Shown: in pieces, positions 1-12,000 of the stretch
Position numbering within the stretch: the stretch's first letter is position 1
Layout of the letters: each line of letters begins with the position of its first letter
NCBI GenBank assembly: GCA_000497125.2
Contig: CM035319.1
Span: forward strand, 1,542,001-1,606,000
Origin: Spironucleus salmonicida
Lineage: Eukaryota > Fornicata > Diplomonadida > Hexamitidae
DNA length: 64,000 nucleotides
Reading direction: 5' to 3'
Position numbers and translations under genes: made by a program
Notes under the pieces: model-generated
The model's database searches: none
The model's input: the letters and a program-made list of their open reading frames with translations, nothing else
Told to the model about the DNA's origin: nothing

Positions 1-2
1 CA

Positions 3-1886
3 AATCTTAAAAGTTTAAGATTTTTTCCATCTAATTAAGTAATTTAGTAGACATTTGGTCTTGATATTTCTTTATTCAACCAATAAATGTTTTATCTTAT
101 TCTATTGTCTATAGGATTTTATATGATGATACTAGCAATCCCAGTATTATATGCCTACTAAGATATACATAATAATGAGCTAAATACATTAACTATGTCA
201 CTGCAAAGTTCACTTTTACGTGGATGCCTGTATTATTTTGGTTTGTTGTCTCTCACATTTTCTGCTGGATTCTTTAGCAGTCTAAGAAAAGCATAGAAGC
301 ATAATAATAAAAGAGTAGATTTACTGATTATGAATATACCTTAAAATACCAGCGAAGATTAAATTATTAAATCAGTTGAACATATCTCAGGCAATTACAC
401 TATTAAAACTATATTGAAGATTGTAAACCCTAAAAGCTATAATTTATAAGAAGATCTTTATTTAAGAGAGAAAGAATTTTATGACAGAATAAAATAAGAT
501 GGAGCTAATAAAATGAAAGAATAACAAGGAAAATTTTGGAAAAAAATGAAATTAACGAAATTTGTTTAATATTTTGGATTTTATAGAGACTATGATTACT
601 ATAAGTCGTAAATAACATAACTTAATCTTAAAATTAAAATCAGTGCCTTAGATTAGTTAGAAGAAGAGGATGCTGCAATCGTAACATTCAAAGAATTTAA
701 TCCAGCACAAAAAATTTTAAAGAAATCTAAAGGTATTTTTGGATTTAAAATATAAAGCTCTCGAGTGCGTGTTTTATTTGCTCCTCACCCTAATGATATT
801 ATTTATGCAAATTTGGGTGTTAACAATAAAGTACGATTTGGAAAATAAGTGCTTACTTTTTTAATTGTTATTATTATTTCATTTGTTAATTTTCTAATTT
901 TATGCTGGATGCGTTAATTAGAAAGAAATCTACAAGATAAATAACTATCTTTTGCTGGTGGATACTTTGTATATATTGGAATATTTGTTGTAATGATGCT
1001 TTTAGATTTAATTTTCAGACCAGTATTGTATTGGGCTAATTATTTTGAATAACACGTTAGCTATGGAGAAAAGGAGAGATCCTGGATGGTTAGATTATTT
1101 ATTTACTCTTTACTCAATAAATTAAGCATGATATTTTCAAGAAATTTTGTAGCGTTGCTAAATCTAAAAAATAAAGGCTCTGATTACCTGAAGGGTTTGG
1201 CATAAGTATTTTAATATACAACTATTTGGAGAAGAGGATCGGACACAGGTGGGTCAGATTTAATCTCATTTATGTGGGTTTGTATCATTATGTATCCTAT
1301 TTTAGAATTTTTAGCTCCGATACTATACAAATTATGCTAGTACTCAGCGGCAACTACATAATATGACAAAGAAATCGCCAGGAATGGCACAGATATTAGG
1401 TTTACATCTGTATGGACATCGGTCTTAGTTGTATTTTGTACCGTATTTAGTTTTGCTTCTGTATAACCAGAAATAATTTTAATGTTTGCTTTATTTTGCT
1501 GTATATATGGAGTTAGCCTCAAGGTAATATAAAGATATCTATGCAAACGTCCTTTTTAAATAAATGGTGTGGCTCAAACATCTGAAATCGTTATTATATT
1601 TTCTATTTTAATAGCAGTTTTCTTCTTATCAATTACATATGATAACTGGGCAGTATGGTTTGCTTGTGGAATAATATTCGTTATTTTCACTTATATTGGA
1701 AGTTTATTTATATTTTAATCTGTTATTATTCCATATGTTAATAGTACTGAAGCTTTTTTGGAAGAAGAAAGTAAATTGTATTAATTACCTAAACCATTTT
1801 ACAGTATTTTGGAAAAATAATAAATAGAAAGTGCATCTGATCCATATTATACTACTCCGAGAAATCTTTAGTCTTCCTTTATTTGA
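3..1886 (+). CDS. OSCA/TMEM63 (CSC1)-family mechanosensitive channel, 5' partial
   Basis: The frame is open from the left edge to TGA, 627 codons seen, so the N-terminus may lie outside the window (first ATG at 87). OSCA/TMEM63 proteins are tension- or osmotically-gated cation channels of plasma and internal membranes. Visible: an N-terminal membrane segment at residues 29-50, a cytosolic RRM-like domain ending in EEEDAAIVTF (about residue 220), the family signature APHPNDIIYANLG (about 260), then about seven hydrophobic segments from residue 283 to 590 and a short hydrophilic tail. Gln is written mostly TAA or TAG. AGTGA lies right after the stop. The family call rests on the signature and topology. 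Confidence 0.8.
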
Positions 1887-1921
1887 GTGACATTATAATA
1901 AGCTAATATTAATAAATAAAT

Positions 1922-2557
1922 TCAAAGCTCACCAATATCTTCAAAACTGTCTTCAAATATATCTAGATTTTAAGATTTTATCTCTTACAATTTTTCCTAA
2001 ATCATATCGAGGTGTTATGTAACTGCATTTCTGGCCTATATCTCCAAATCAGATTTACCTTTTATACAGACTTATATAATATTATCTCTTATCCATTAGA
2101 GAGCTTCGTTTGCTGTTTCTTATTATTTCATTGCTGCAGCTGTTGTGAAAAAGTGATAAACTATATTAATAGCTTAAACACTATGTACTTAATACTTCTG
2201 AAACGTTTTAAAAGCAAGAAGCAATTATTTATATGCATCCTCTGCAGTTATACTACCCTGTTAGAATTAGATATCTGTAACGAAATGAATAAGTTCTGCG
2301 TTAGTAGCTGGATTCTATTCTGGTTAGCAGTCATTAATAAGAAGCAAAAATTCTTATTCTTTTTTCATATTCCCTAATTTGGCATAAATCTTAATTAACT
2401 TCATATATAATGAGCAGAGTTCTGGAGCAGCCTTATTATTATTAAATGTCTCCATTCCTATTTCAAAAGCTTCAAGCAAATGCTACAAAGCTTCATCAAA
2501 CTATCCAATATAAGAGTAAAAGGTGGCAGTTCTAATCAATTCATTAATTTCTTCCAT
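1922..2557 (-). CDS. TPR-like helical protein
   Basis: A 211-residue all-helical protein. The first 35 residues read as a TPR unit (FYSYIGQFDEALQHLLEAFE, a Y-x-G-x-x-x-x-A pattern). A second unit follows around residues 45-80 (SLYMKLIKIYAKLGNMKKEQ), and weaker helical pairs lie after it. There is no catalytic motif or signal peptide. It is probably a scaffold or adaptor; the partner is unknown. It converges on the channel gene (35 bp between stops) and diverges from Sua5 across 60 bp. Confidence 0.7.
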
Positions 2558-2617
2558 TACTCATTACATAAAAATTTTAATATATAAATCATTATCTCCC
2601 TCTTTCCACTCCTTATA
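2558..2617. promoter_or_regulatory. Bidirectional promoter gap between TPR gene and Sua5
   Basis: Sixty bases separate two divergent ATG codons. The gap contains a TTAATATATAAAT stretch, similar to the AT-rich elements found before other genes of the window. A gap this small implies shared or overlapping core promoters and short 5' UTRs. Confidence 0.4.
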
Positions 2618-3673
2618 ATGCCAATCTACTAACCAACACCATCTAATATTGAATATTTAGCAGTATAACTTAAAGCAAATAACCTAGTTGCTATCCCCAC
2701 CGAAACTGTATATGGTCTAGCAGCAAGTGCCTTGTCCCATGAGGCCTGCTAGAAAATATTTACTGCGAAGCAGCGTCCGCCAACAGACCCACTCATCGTG
2801 CATGTTCACAATATTTAATAGATACAATATATAGCGTAGATACCGTATCCTAAGACTTTTAGTTAATTAACAAAGCTATGGCCCGGCCCTCTTACAATAA
2901 TTCTTCCTAAATTGCAAAATATACCAGAAATCGTCACAGCTGGAGGACCCAATGTTGGTATCCGTATTCCTAAATGCCAGTGTACTCTCGAACTATTAGA
3001 AAAATCTGGCCCTCTCGCAGCTCCTTCTGCAAACAAATTCGGTCACATTTCACCAGTTTCTGCGCTTCATTGCGCTTCGGAATTCATTGATTTAGACGTT
3101 TTGGACGGTGGAAATTGTGAAATAGGCATCGAAAGCACCGTTCTGGAAATTATCGCTGAAGGGAAAATATATGTTTTCCGAAGAGGTGGAATTACGTAAA
3201 CAGAAATTTTGGAGGTAGTTGAGGGAGCAGATATCGAGTTTCGCCAGGTGAGTGCCAGCGCAGTCGAAGTGCAGACGGCTCCCGGATAGCTCCTGACACA
3301 TTATGCAATTAAAGACTGCCAGAGTGTTTTCCTGGCTAAAAATGAAATTCAGATGGACCGGGTTCGCTATTTGGATAAAATAGTGTTTTATGGGCTGAAA
3401 ATCGGTATAATAAACTATGGATTTTCGGAAGCCCAACTTGTTGCATTTTAGAAGAAGCAGGGAATTGAAAATCCAGTTATTATGAGTATCTCTGACAAAC
3501 CTGAAAAACTCCTGTATTCGAGTTTAAGGTAAATGGAAGACTTAAAAGTTTAATACTGTGTTATAATTCCGGATTTGACGACCCGTAATGGATCTCCACA
3601 AGGAATTTATGCCAGCGTGTTTGATAGAGTTTTTAGGTCTTGTTCTGGGACGTGTTTTAAGTATAATGAGTGA
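2618..3673 (+). CDS. SUA5: Threonylcarbamoyl-AMP synthase Sua5/YrdC
   Basis: A 351-residue enzyme that makes threonylcarbamoyl-AMP from Thr, bicarbonate and ATP for t6A at position 37 of ANN-decoding tRNAs. The YrdC domain (1-200) shows the opening VAIPTETVYGLAA, KQRPPTDPLIVHV, LWPGPLTIILP, GIRIP and SANKFGHISPVS, all family hallmarks. Residues 235-351 match the C-terminal Sua5 domain, so this is the long two-domain form. Gln at several positions is TAA or TAG. GC content rises in the middle of the gene. The stop reads GAGTGAAA, with AGTGAA embedded. TrmO, which methylates t6A, lies 50 kb away in this window. Confidence 0.95.
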
Positions 3674-3679
3674 AAGTTT

Positions 3680-4315
3680 TCATTTCACTTTAATTGGATA
3701 AGAAAGCAAATATTAGATTTAACTAGAAATGCTTGCTGATGGGGGGTTTTAGATTATTTTTTGAATCGAGTCTGGTTTTGGTTAGAGAAGTAACTTAGAT
3801 TAAATATCATTTTAAATAAAAGCTATGTCATAAGGATTTTAGCTTAGATATTTTATTTCAATTTTTGGTTTTTAAGACTAAATATTTTGCGTAGCTAAAG
3901 ACTAAATACAAGTTTAGTCATTAAAAACCGTTGTGTATTCTCTCCATATTTATTAAAGCATTTTCCGCATTAAATACCCTCTTATTGCGGCTTGGATTAA
4001 CTGAATAGATTTAGTTTAAATGTTCATTATTGGAACAACAGAAATAGTAATATAGTATTATATTATTGGTTACTTAGTAATTAATATAATATTTATTTTC
4101 ATTCCCTAAGGGCTGATGGGAGGAATTTTCCTAATTTATTAATGAAAATGATCAGATGACGCCAAACCCAATGATGATATTTGTACCACGCTGATGTAAC
4201 AAAAAGATGAATAAAATTTAATCTTAGGGTTGTTGCCAAATATTTATATTGCATATTTTTATTTTTATTCTTAATTATACTAACTAAAGTTAACCCAAGT
4301 ATTGTGCGAAATCAT
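3680..4315 (-). CDS. IQ-motif (calmodulin-binding) protein
   Basis: A 211-residue frame that fills the gap between Sua5 (stop codons 6 bp apart) and kinesin. Its one recognisable element is the IQ motif IQAAIRGYLMRKML at about residue 110, matching IQxxxRGxxxR, the calmodulin or myosin-light-chain binding consensus, followed by a helix with a WREYTT stretch. The rest is polar and low in recognisable structure. Chance open frames are common in this DNA, so the IQ motif and the tight fit between neighbours are the main support. Confidence 0.6.
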
Positions 4316-4450
4316 ATCGTAATTAGGGCCCACTAAATTCAATCTAGTTCTACTTCCTCATATTTATTCACTTATTATGTATTACGCAAAAAAAATAAGT
4401 AACTATAATTATATAATATTAATACTACCCCGAGTATTTTCTAAAATTCA
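4316..4450. promoter_or_regulatory. Divergent promoter, IQ protein / kinesin
   Basis: The 135-bp gap carries ATATAATATTA at 4411-4421, an AATATTATA-type element on the minus strand, about 30 bp before the kinesin ATG. A run of A at 4388-4396 lies beside it. Confidence 0.4.
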
Positions 4451-5950
4451 ATGGAGAAAATTAAAGTATTTTTACGAATACGTCCTTCAACTGAAAACGT
4501 AATTTTCTTTGCAGACAGTAATACTACACTACGTGTAAATTAAAATGAATCTGGTTATCACTTTGACCAAGTACTCGATCAGCAAATTACAAATTCTGAG
4601 CTTTTTGCTCTTCTTCACCCACCAATTCATTCTTTCCTAGATAATTTTAATACAACAATTTTAGCATACGGATAGTCAAATTCTGGAAAGACTCACACAA
4701 TGTTGTCAGATGATGGTTTGGTGTTCTAAAGCGCCAAACTTATTTTCTAACATATAAAAAGTTTCAAACTTTAGATTTTAGAACTTTATAACGAATAGTT
4801 AATTGATCTATCAACTGGTGTTTAGCTAACTATATTTGAGAAAAACAACATTACCTAGCTCAAAAACGCGTCGGAAACTCTAGTAAATCCAGATAATTTT
4901 GTGCAAATTCTTAAAACTTTACTCAATAAGCGTGCAGTTTCATCCACTAAACTCAACTAATCCTCTTCACGTTCACATCTCCTAATTAGATTTATTAACG
5001 AAAATAATGCTATTCTAACATTTGCTGACCTTGCTGGCTCAGAAAAATAATCTAAAACGTAAGCAGAAGGTTAATAGTTAAAAGAAGCAAACAATATAAA
5101 TTCAGCCCTGCTATCACTCAGTAAAGTTGTTTTTGCTCTTGCAAATTCGTAAAAATTTATCCCTTTTCGGGATTCTAAACTAACCAGAATGCTCCAAAAT
5201 TCGCTTGGTGGAAACTCAAACTGTTATATTATAGGATGTATATCTGGTCTAGAAGTTCATAAAGAGGAGAGCTTGAATTCTATAAAATTTTGCTAGCGGG
5301 CGATGGATATATAGAACTAAGTTGTTTAAGTTAAAAAGGAGGAAAGAATTGATATTTTAGAGCTTAAAAGAGAGATAGAAAGGCTTTAGGGGTTATAAAA
5401 TGAACCTGTATAAAAATGTGACTTTGGAGCCTAAGAAGATAAACTAGAGGTATTTTATGGAGATTTGTATGAAGAATAACATCAAATAATCAATAATATG
5501 GTAAATAGTTATTGCAATGAAATACGAGAGATAAAACAGTAAACTTAAATATAGTAAGCGAAAAATACATTAGAGGTAAAAACTTAGGGGGTTAAAGAAA
5601 TGTTTAGCTTTGTGAATAAATATGTTAAACGAGTTAAACGTTTGGAATAATAAGTTGATAATTTGCTTAGAGAATAAAAGTAATATGGTAATGCATCTAC
5701 ATAAACTGAGAAAAGTGTAGATAATAGTTATAAGGTGTTAGATTCTACAATTATTTCGTCATTAACTTTAAGTGGTTTAGACACATAATCAAACTAACTA
5801 GCATCAACTTGTAATTAATAGACTATCATGAACACCATGGTAAGTAGTGAAAAGAGGTCAGCTGAGGAAAAAATATTAGATAGAACACGAAGTATAAAAT
5901 GTAAAAGACATTAAGACTTAATCTCATCTTTAGAAGGCACAAAAGATTGA
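4451..5950 (+). CDS. Kinesin with N-terminal motor
   Basis: A 499-residue plus-end-type kinesin. The motor fills residues 1-285: IKVFLRIRPS at the start, P-loop AYGQSNSGKTHTM (about 73-85), switch I NQSSSRSH, switch II LAGSEK, and ANSQKFIPFRDSKLTRMLQNS near the end. The motor is shorter than the usual 330-350 residues, so several loops are trimmed. A coiled-coil stretch (300-420, with RVKRLEQQVDNLL) and a short basic tail follow. It should walk on microtubules of the cytoskeleton or flagella; the subfamily is not clear. Confidence 0.92.
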
Positions 5951-6000
5951 TTTTATTACATATTATGTATATTTATGTACTAGAATATTCAATTTTATAA

Positions 6001-7002
6001 ATGAAAATTTTGTTGTAGGTTATAACAAAGTTCTAAATATTATCACAGCTGAATTTCATGTCTAGTACTAGTGATATTAACTTCTGTTCCTCTATAGAAA
6101 ATAATGTCCTTGGGTAACGTGGATGTAGTACGACTCCAATCGCTTTAGAAAAAAGTATACACAATGATACAGATTTTACAATTATATTAGGAGATGTTAC
6201 AAATTCATTAAATTTTCATACTCCACTGAACGAGCTTCTTTTTTAATTTTATACCAAACAAAAGCTTCTATTCCCAGTTTTTGGCTATTCTGATATAATT
6301 GATAAGCCTGCCTCCATTTATAGTGTTTATTTTAGGTATTATTAACAGAATGCCCTTTTTGGTAGCTATGCGCAAACTTTTAGAAATACATTCGAGAGAG
6401 GTGGGTATTATTATTTTACGAAAAATAAGGCGATATTCGTATTTTTAAATATCTATTATAACCAAGACGAGCAGCAATTTTGGTTAAATAATTTAATTTT
6501 ATCTTATTAAAATTTTCATTGCCATATATTTCTTTCGGATTATCAAAAATTAGAACCTTTATTTAAACGTTATTTAATAAATATGTAATCCCATTCCACA
6601 GTACATACATAATACGACCATGCACTCAAAATATCTTTTAAACTTCCCAATATTATATATCATTCTAATTTTAATATTATTGATCGTGAAAATTATTCAT
6701 ACCGAGTGCTTACATTTAATCCTAAGTTAGTCGAATTTCAATAATACGCTTTAAATATACAAACAACTTAAATAAGTGAGGAGTTCACATCTCTTTCTTT
6801 ACCTTAGTTTAGTACTGGGTTTAATCAAGAAACAATATTAAGTGCAATAGAATCAATAAAAGTAAACTAAGAACTATTTTAGTAAATTTTATCATCGCAG
6901 ACATCATCCTCAGATCATGGACTACTAGAATACTGTTCGGGATTTGTAATTTCGAACGAATAACTTGTAGAATGTATGCAAACAGGTGAAATAAATGAGT
7001 GA
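6001..7002 (+). CDS. Degenerate acid-sphingomyelinase-type metallophosphoesterase
   Basis: A 333-residue protein with a hydrophobic start that could be a signal peptide. It keeps the layout of the acid sphingomyelinase/endopolyphosphatase branch of calcineurin-like phosphoesterases: RGCSTTP where the family has a YGCDTP-like turn, FTIILGDVTNS for FILWTGDNVxH, FPVFGYSD for the GNHD block, and GGYYYF before a strand ending in LNIYYN. The metal-binding His and Asn at these sites are replaced, so catalysis looks lost. It may be a pseudoenzyme binding lipid or polyphosphate. The call rests on alignment by eye. Confidence 0.5.
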
Positions 7003-7009
7003 ATATCAA

Positions 7010-7837
7010 TCAGAAAAATAGATCTAAGTCTAACTCATTTAGATCTTCATTACTCATAATGCATCTAATTCCACCATCTATATTGATATAGACAAAATAG
7101 TAGTTCCCTTTAAATTTTATTCCTTTTATTTATGATTATGACAATCCAAAAATTTATTTCCCTATTTAAATGTTACCAGTTTGGTTAACATAACAAAGGA
7201 CTTCATCAATATATGAAAAATATTAGACTATGTCTGTTTCTAATATCTATCCATTAAACATAATTAATTCATTATTATATGCTAGTTATTGTGCTTTCCC
7301 TCTCACTATTTTTTGTTCGCTCCAACTATTAGTAAATACTCTTTTAAGAATCTGCCCATCACTCTTCTTATAATAAAGGGTTAATTGTTATTTTGATTCA
7401 CTAAGTATAATATTACTTTCATCCACATTGGTATCTATCTAAGATTTAACAAAAACCTATTACCCTTATTAATTTATCAGTATAACATCAAACAGTTTGC
7501 ATTAATACGAATAAATTATATGAAATTCTGTAGATTTTGACACTGCATGAAGTTTGCTAGCTAATATATTTAGCGTCGCCCAACCTACATAAGGAGGGTA
7601 TGAAACATATAGCTTAGAATCAAATCCTATTGATACCAATATATCTTGTCCAATTAATTATCGTACTCTACCTGGAATTTAAATAAAATCAGAAAATTTT
7701 TCTGTAAACTAAGATATAAAAGGTTAGGATTAACTATTAAGGGCAGTGATTATGATTTATTAACTGTTTGAGAATAGATTAATACTATTGAATAATGTTT
7801 CATCAATAAGTCCTATTGCTTTCTCAACGAATTTCAT
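7010..7837 (-). CDS. Hypothetical protein
   Basis: A 275-residue protein I do not recognise. It starts with an amphipathic helix (MKFVEKAIGLIDETLFN). Many short strand-like stretches follow, such as LYVSYPPYVGW and YYFVYINIDGG, suggesting a beta-rich fold, possibly propeller-like. No signal peptide or membrane segment. Stops 7 bp from the neighbouring stop and starts 47 bp from a divergent gene. Confidence 0.7.
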
Positions 7838-7884
7838 TTTATATACTATAATCGAATAATATTAATGATAGTATTATATTAAAA

Positions 7885-8460
7885 ATGTTTGGATACTTCT
7901 CATCAAAAATTACTGACTTTTTGAAATCTAATTCATCTACCGATACACCTGAATCATTTCTATAGTTAAATATAAAGTAGCTAGAGACATTATCCAAATT
8001 AACTACAATACCATGCAATTAGTTACATTCATATTTTATTGCTTATTATGCTTAAGAGATTACTCCTAGTATAAGCAAGGTAATTTTAGAGTTGAAATAT
8101 GATCTTCTTAAGTAGATCTAACTTAACGACTGCCTATTACATATAAATCAGCTTTCTTAAAAATAAATCAAAGATTTCATCAAGCTATCAAGCACACAAT
8201 TCAAAGTTTTCACAGAAGCCCCAAAATTCTTATAAATCTTTATTAAAAGTGCTATTTAGTGCATTCGTAATTTTTCGATTATTGATTTTTTAACTTCTGA
8301 GAGGACTTTAGCTCAACAACATATATTTACAGAAAATAAAACCTACAGAGAAGAGTTTATCAGTCTAGTTTATGGATTAATTGAACAGATAGAAGTGGGA
8401 GAGGAAGAATTTTGCATGGAAGAGGAAGATATGTGTTTTGCCATAGCCAACGAGATATGA
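7885..8460 (+). CDS. Hypothetical helical protein A
   Basis: A 191-residue mostly helical protein ending in an acidic stretch (QIEVGEEEFCMEEEDM). Unrecognised. The next frame opens only 32 bp after its stop on the same strand, and the downstream frame is also open upstream across this stop. The two could be halves of one gene split by a sequencing error or a rare intron. Confidence 0.6.
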
Positions 8461-8492
8461 TTAAATTAATTATTTTCTTTTTCCGTTCCTTA

Positions 8493-9047
8493 ATGGGCAA
8501 AGCTGAAAATAAAGCGAGGCTTCTTCAATTTTTAGAGACCGAAACCGGTCTTACATCTGTCGAAATGTGCAAAGAAGTAGAAAACAGCAGCCTCCTTGAC
8601 CTTGCATCACAAAAACTCAGCATGGACGCGAAGGTTGTAGAATTCTCTTTTAAAGTTATCCAGGACAACCTATACACTGAAACAATGAGATTAGAATATC
8701 TTAATATGCGATTTTCTATTATTAATTACCTTTTCGGAAAGGGTGTACTATAAAACACCTGGAATTTATAGGCAGAAGCGCTGAAGGAGCTTATTTCCAA
8801 AATATAAGAAACTTACAATTAGTTTCCAACATTTTTGGTATCATAAAGGGTGAGTTCTGTTGTCAAGTAACTTAATAATACTTCACAGAAGCGGAGTCTT
8901 ATGGGTATCGTACTTAACGAATTTGGTGTAATTTCTAATTTCTAAGATCTCAATGTAAAGGAGTATTAGCAGAAATTAGGTGGTATATTAGATAAAGTTA
9001 GGAAAATGGAAGGAGATGGGGTTAAATCTAAGAAAAAAAATAAATGA
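8493..9047 (+). CDS. Hypothetical helical protein B
   Basis: A 184-residue helical protein (starts MGKAENKARLLQFLETE, ends in a KSKKKNK basic tail). The chosen ATG follows a T-rich, promoter-like stretch after the previous stop. In-frame ATG codons at 8412 and 8457 are alternatives but overlap the preceding gene. AGTGA lies directly after the TGA (TGAGTGAAAA). Unrecognised. Confidence 0.6.
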
Positions 9048-9061
9048 GTGAAAAAAAGATT

Positions 9062-12000
9062 TCATATATCGGATGCATCAGAATAAATCGGTGGCAGATT
9101 ATAGAGATCGCAAGTGCGTAATTTTTTAAGAACAAATCGAGAAAACTTTCCTCTATTGTATAATGTCACTAGAGATATCCATGAAAAAATAACTATAACT
9201 ATAAAAATTAACGAAATAAAAAATGAGATCTAGCTTAAATTGCCAATTTGATCCTAAATTTCTAGTTTATTGGTCTACACACAACCTAGTAAATTCTTAA
9301 TGGAGTAATCCATTTAAAGAGTCTATTAAAATTTCAACTGGATCGATAAGTCTTTAAATTCTGTGCCTTGTGTAACAAAAAGATTAAAAATAGACATAAC
9401 TTAAACAGTTATATTTTTACCCTAATATGGCAAATCAGATAAATAATCAAAATATGCAATTTGGCTTACATTTAATTTCTAATCTACATATACCTAAGGA
9501 ATAATCATTTCTTGGTTTTAAAATATGTTAAGGATAAAATTTGGAGAAAAGAATAAACTACCTGCTGAAAATAATGATAAATGATCAGTAATTAATTAAG
9601 GATTATTTCTTATACTTTTAGCACTTATAGTATTCTATATATTAGGATAAGGTTATAATGGTGTCAATAGATGAGTAATCGACGTTTGTATAAGTTCTAT
9701 AAGTATGTCATAATTATATCCAGCATATGCACATTGTGGGGAATTAATCAAATCACAACCCACTAGACCTTATAGTTTTGCTATATTATTTTATGTTTGT
9801 GAAATAACTTTTTATGTAATTAATAATTAATTTTACTATACTGCATATTTATATAAAGCCAGTGTCACCATTAACTATAATAATGTAAATACAACTGTCA
9901 ATGTTGTAAAAATTGAATGAATATAAGAAAATTTAGAAAATTTATATAGTTGCCTTATAGAAAAATTATCATCGCATTGTATATTATTTCTTTTCATAAT
10001 CATATCAAAAATAAAATTGTTTAATTTGTTAATAAGGCAAATCGAGAAAAGTATTATGAATAACCCAGACAAACCAAAGTATAATGGTGCGAGTATCTAA
10101 AATCTATTATCCATTTGTGAACGATTATATTATAGCATTATAGAAACTTGCTATTTAATTTAGTAATTATTGAGGTAAATATCATATAGAATATTACTAT
10201 TTTCATATGCAAATGATAATTAAAGTAACTATTGGGGTAAATTGGTAGTATTAAACCAATTGTACCCTGTCCATTATACATGTCCATCAAAAAACCCAAT
10301 GGAAGGTAGTATTGTATTATCAGCTGGTATGGTGTTAAGATAAAAACTATCTATATCCTTTTAATTGAACTCCATAATTTGTCTTATAAATGCTGCTTCA
10401 GGTTATTGTAGGATTGTTTAGAATTGTTGAAGATATTTATCAGGATCCGTCTATTAAAATAACTTTATTAAAAACCCTATTTACTTGTTTATAGAACCAA
10501 TAAAGAGTTACAATGAATCTGCTAATAATAAAGTAAATTTCAAAGGACAGTCATCCAACTTCTCAATATCTATTGGAAAAGTATCATTTAAACTATTTAT
10601 CTACAATAAGCTACCAAGAGCTAAATATAAATGCTTTTCTAATTAAAACTGCTCAGGTATCAACTCGTCTGTGATTCTTGGAAATCTTTCGTTTCTTCCT
10701 ATATTAATCATACTATGGTATTTTACTGTAAGAGAAATTAGATCAATAATATCTTCATAATAGTTTATATCAACCCCTTTGTATACTTGATAAATAATTC
10801 TGCTAGCACTAATATGGTCTTAATTTATTACACCTTGTATTTTAAATAATTACATTGACGACTATACCATTAAATATTCATCGTTTCTAGCTTATAATGA
10901 TAAAATTTGGCTTAAAGTTAAAGCAAATTAAATAAATAACACTAAAAAAACCTCGTTTTTCAATCCAAAAGTAATGGTGAATAAAATAATTAAAACATAT
11001 TACGTAACATTTATGACAATGATTATTAGCTAAAAATGGAAAGTAATATCACCAGATAATAAATTAGCCTAACTCTCATCATTTGATAATTATTTCATTA
11101 ATTATTATGACGGCATACCAGGTAAATATGATGATATATAGTTTACAACATATTTTGTCTTTTTATAGAAATCATCACGATGCGATGTTGTATATGCAGG
11201 ATGATTAACATTTATATAAGGCCATATATATAAACTGTCCTGCTAATTAAACCCTAATCTATATTAATAATAATTTTTAATTAAGTATTTTGTAATGAAT
11301 ATGTTTTAAAGCTTGTCTATATAATGATACTATTACTAGAACTCTAGTTCTTTAAAAAGATAGGTAGTAATATTCTAAATATATTCTAATATATCTTCAG
11401 TAAAACATCCAAAAAATAATTCCTCTAAAATTGCATGTATATCTTAAGGAGATTTTAATAAATCCTCTTAATTATTTGTAACATTAGGTAACATGCAATT
11501 TTCTTATTTTTTAATAGATTAAACTATGTTTTTAATATTGTTTACGTCAAATTTTAAATCAAGTGCGGGATCTTTTGTATATAAAAACATCCCATATTAC
11601 ATTAAACTCCGCATAGACTGAGTAAAAGATAATAAATCTTATATATTCCTTGCAATTTGTTAAGTAACTGATCCTAAAATTTATTAGTAGTTAGAAATTT
11701 TATTAACAATATCATCAATATTATTTGAATTTAGTCTATCTTTAAATTTAGTTAAAATAAGCTCTTATTATTAAGAATTATTCACAATCAGTTATGAATT
11801 AATAAAATATGATCTAGCTAACTATAATAAAATAATCTCCTAATTTGTATTCTAAATCTCATCTCTAAGTCTCATAAACTGAATATTTGTATCTTCTTAT
11901 ATAATTTCATGACTGGCAAATTCCACTGAAATAATAATGTTAATTATAATTAATACAAATATACAAAATAATATTAAGAACTGATATAAATTATTAAGTA

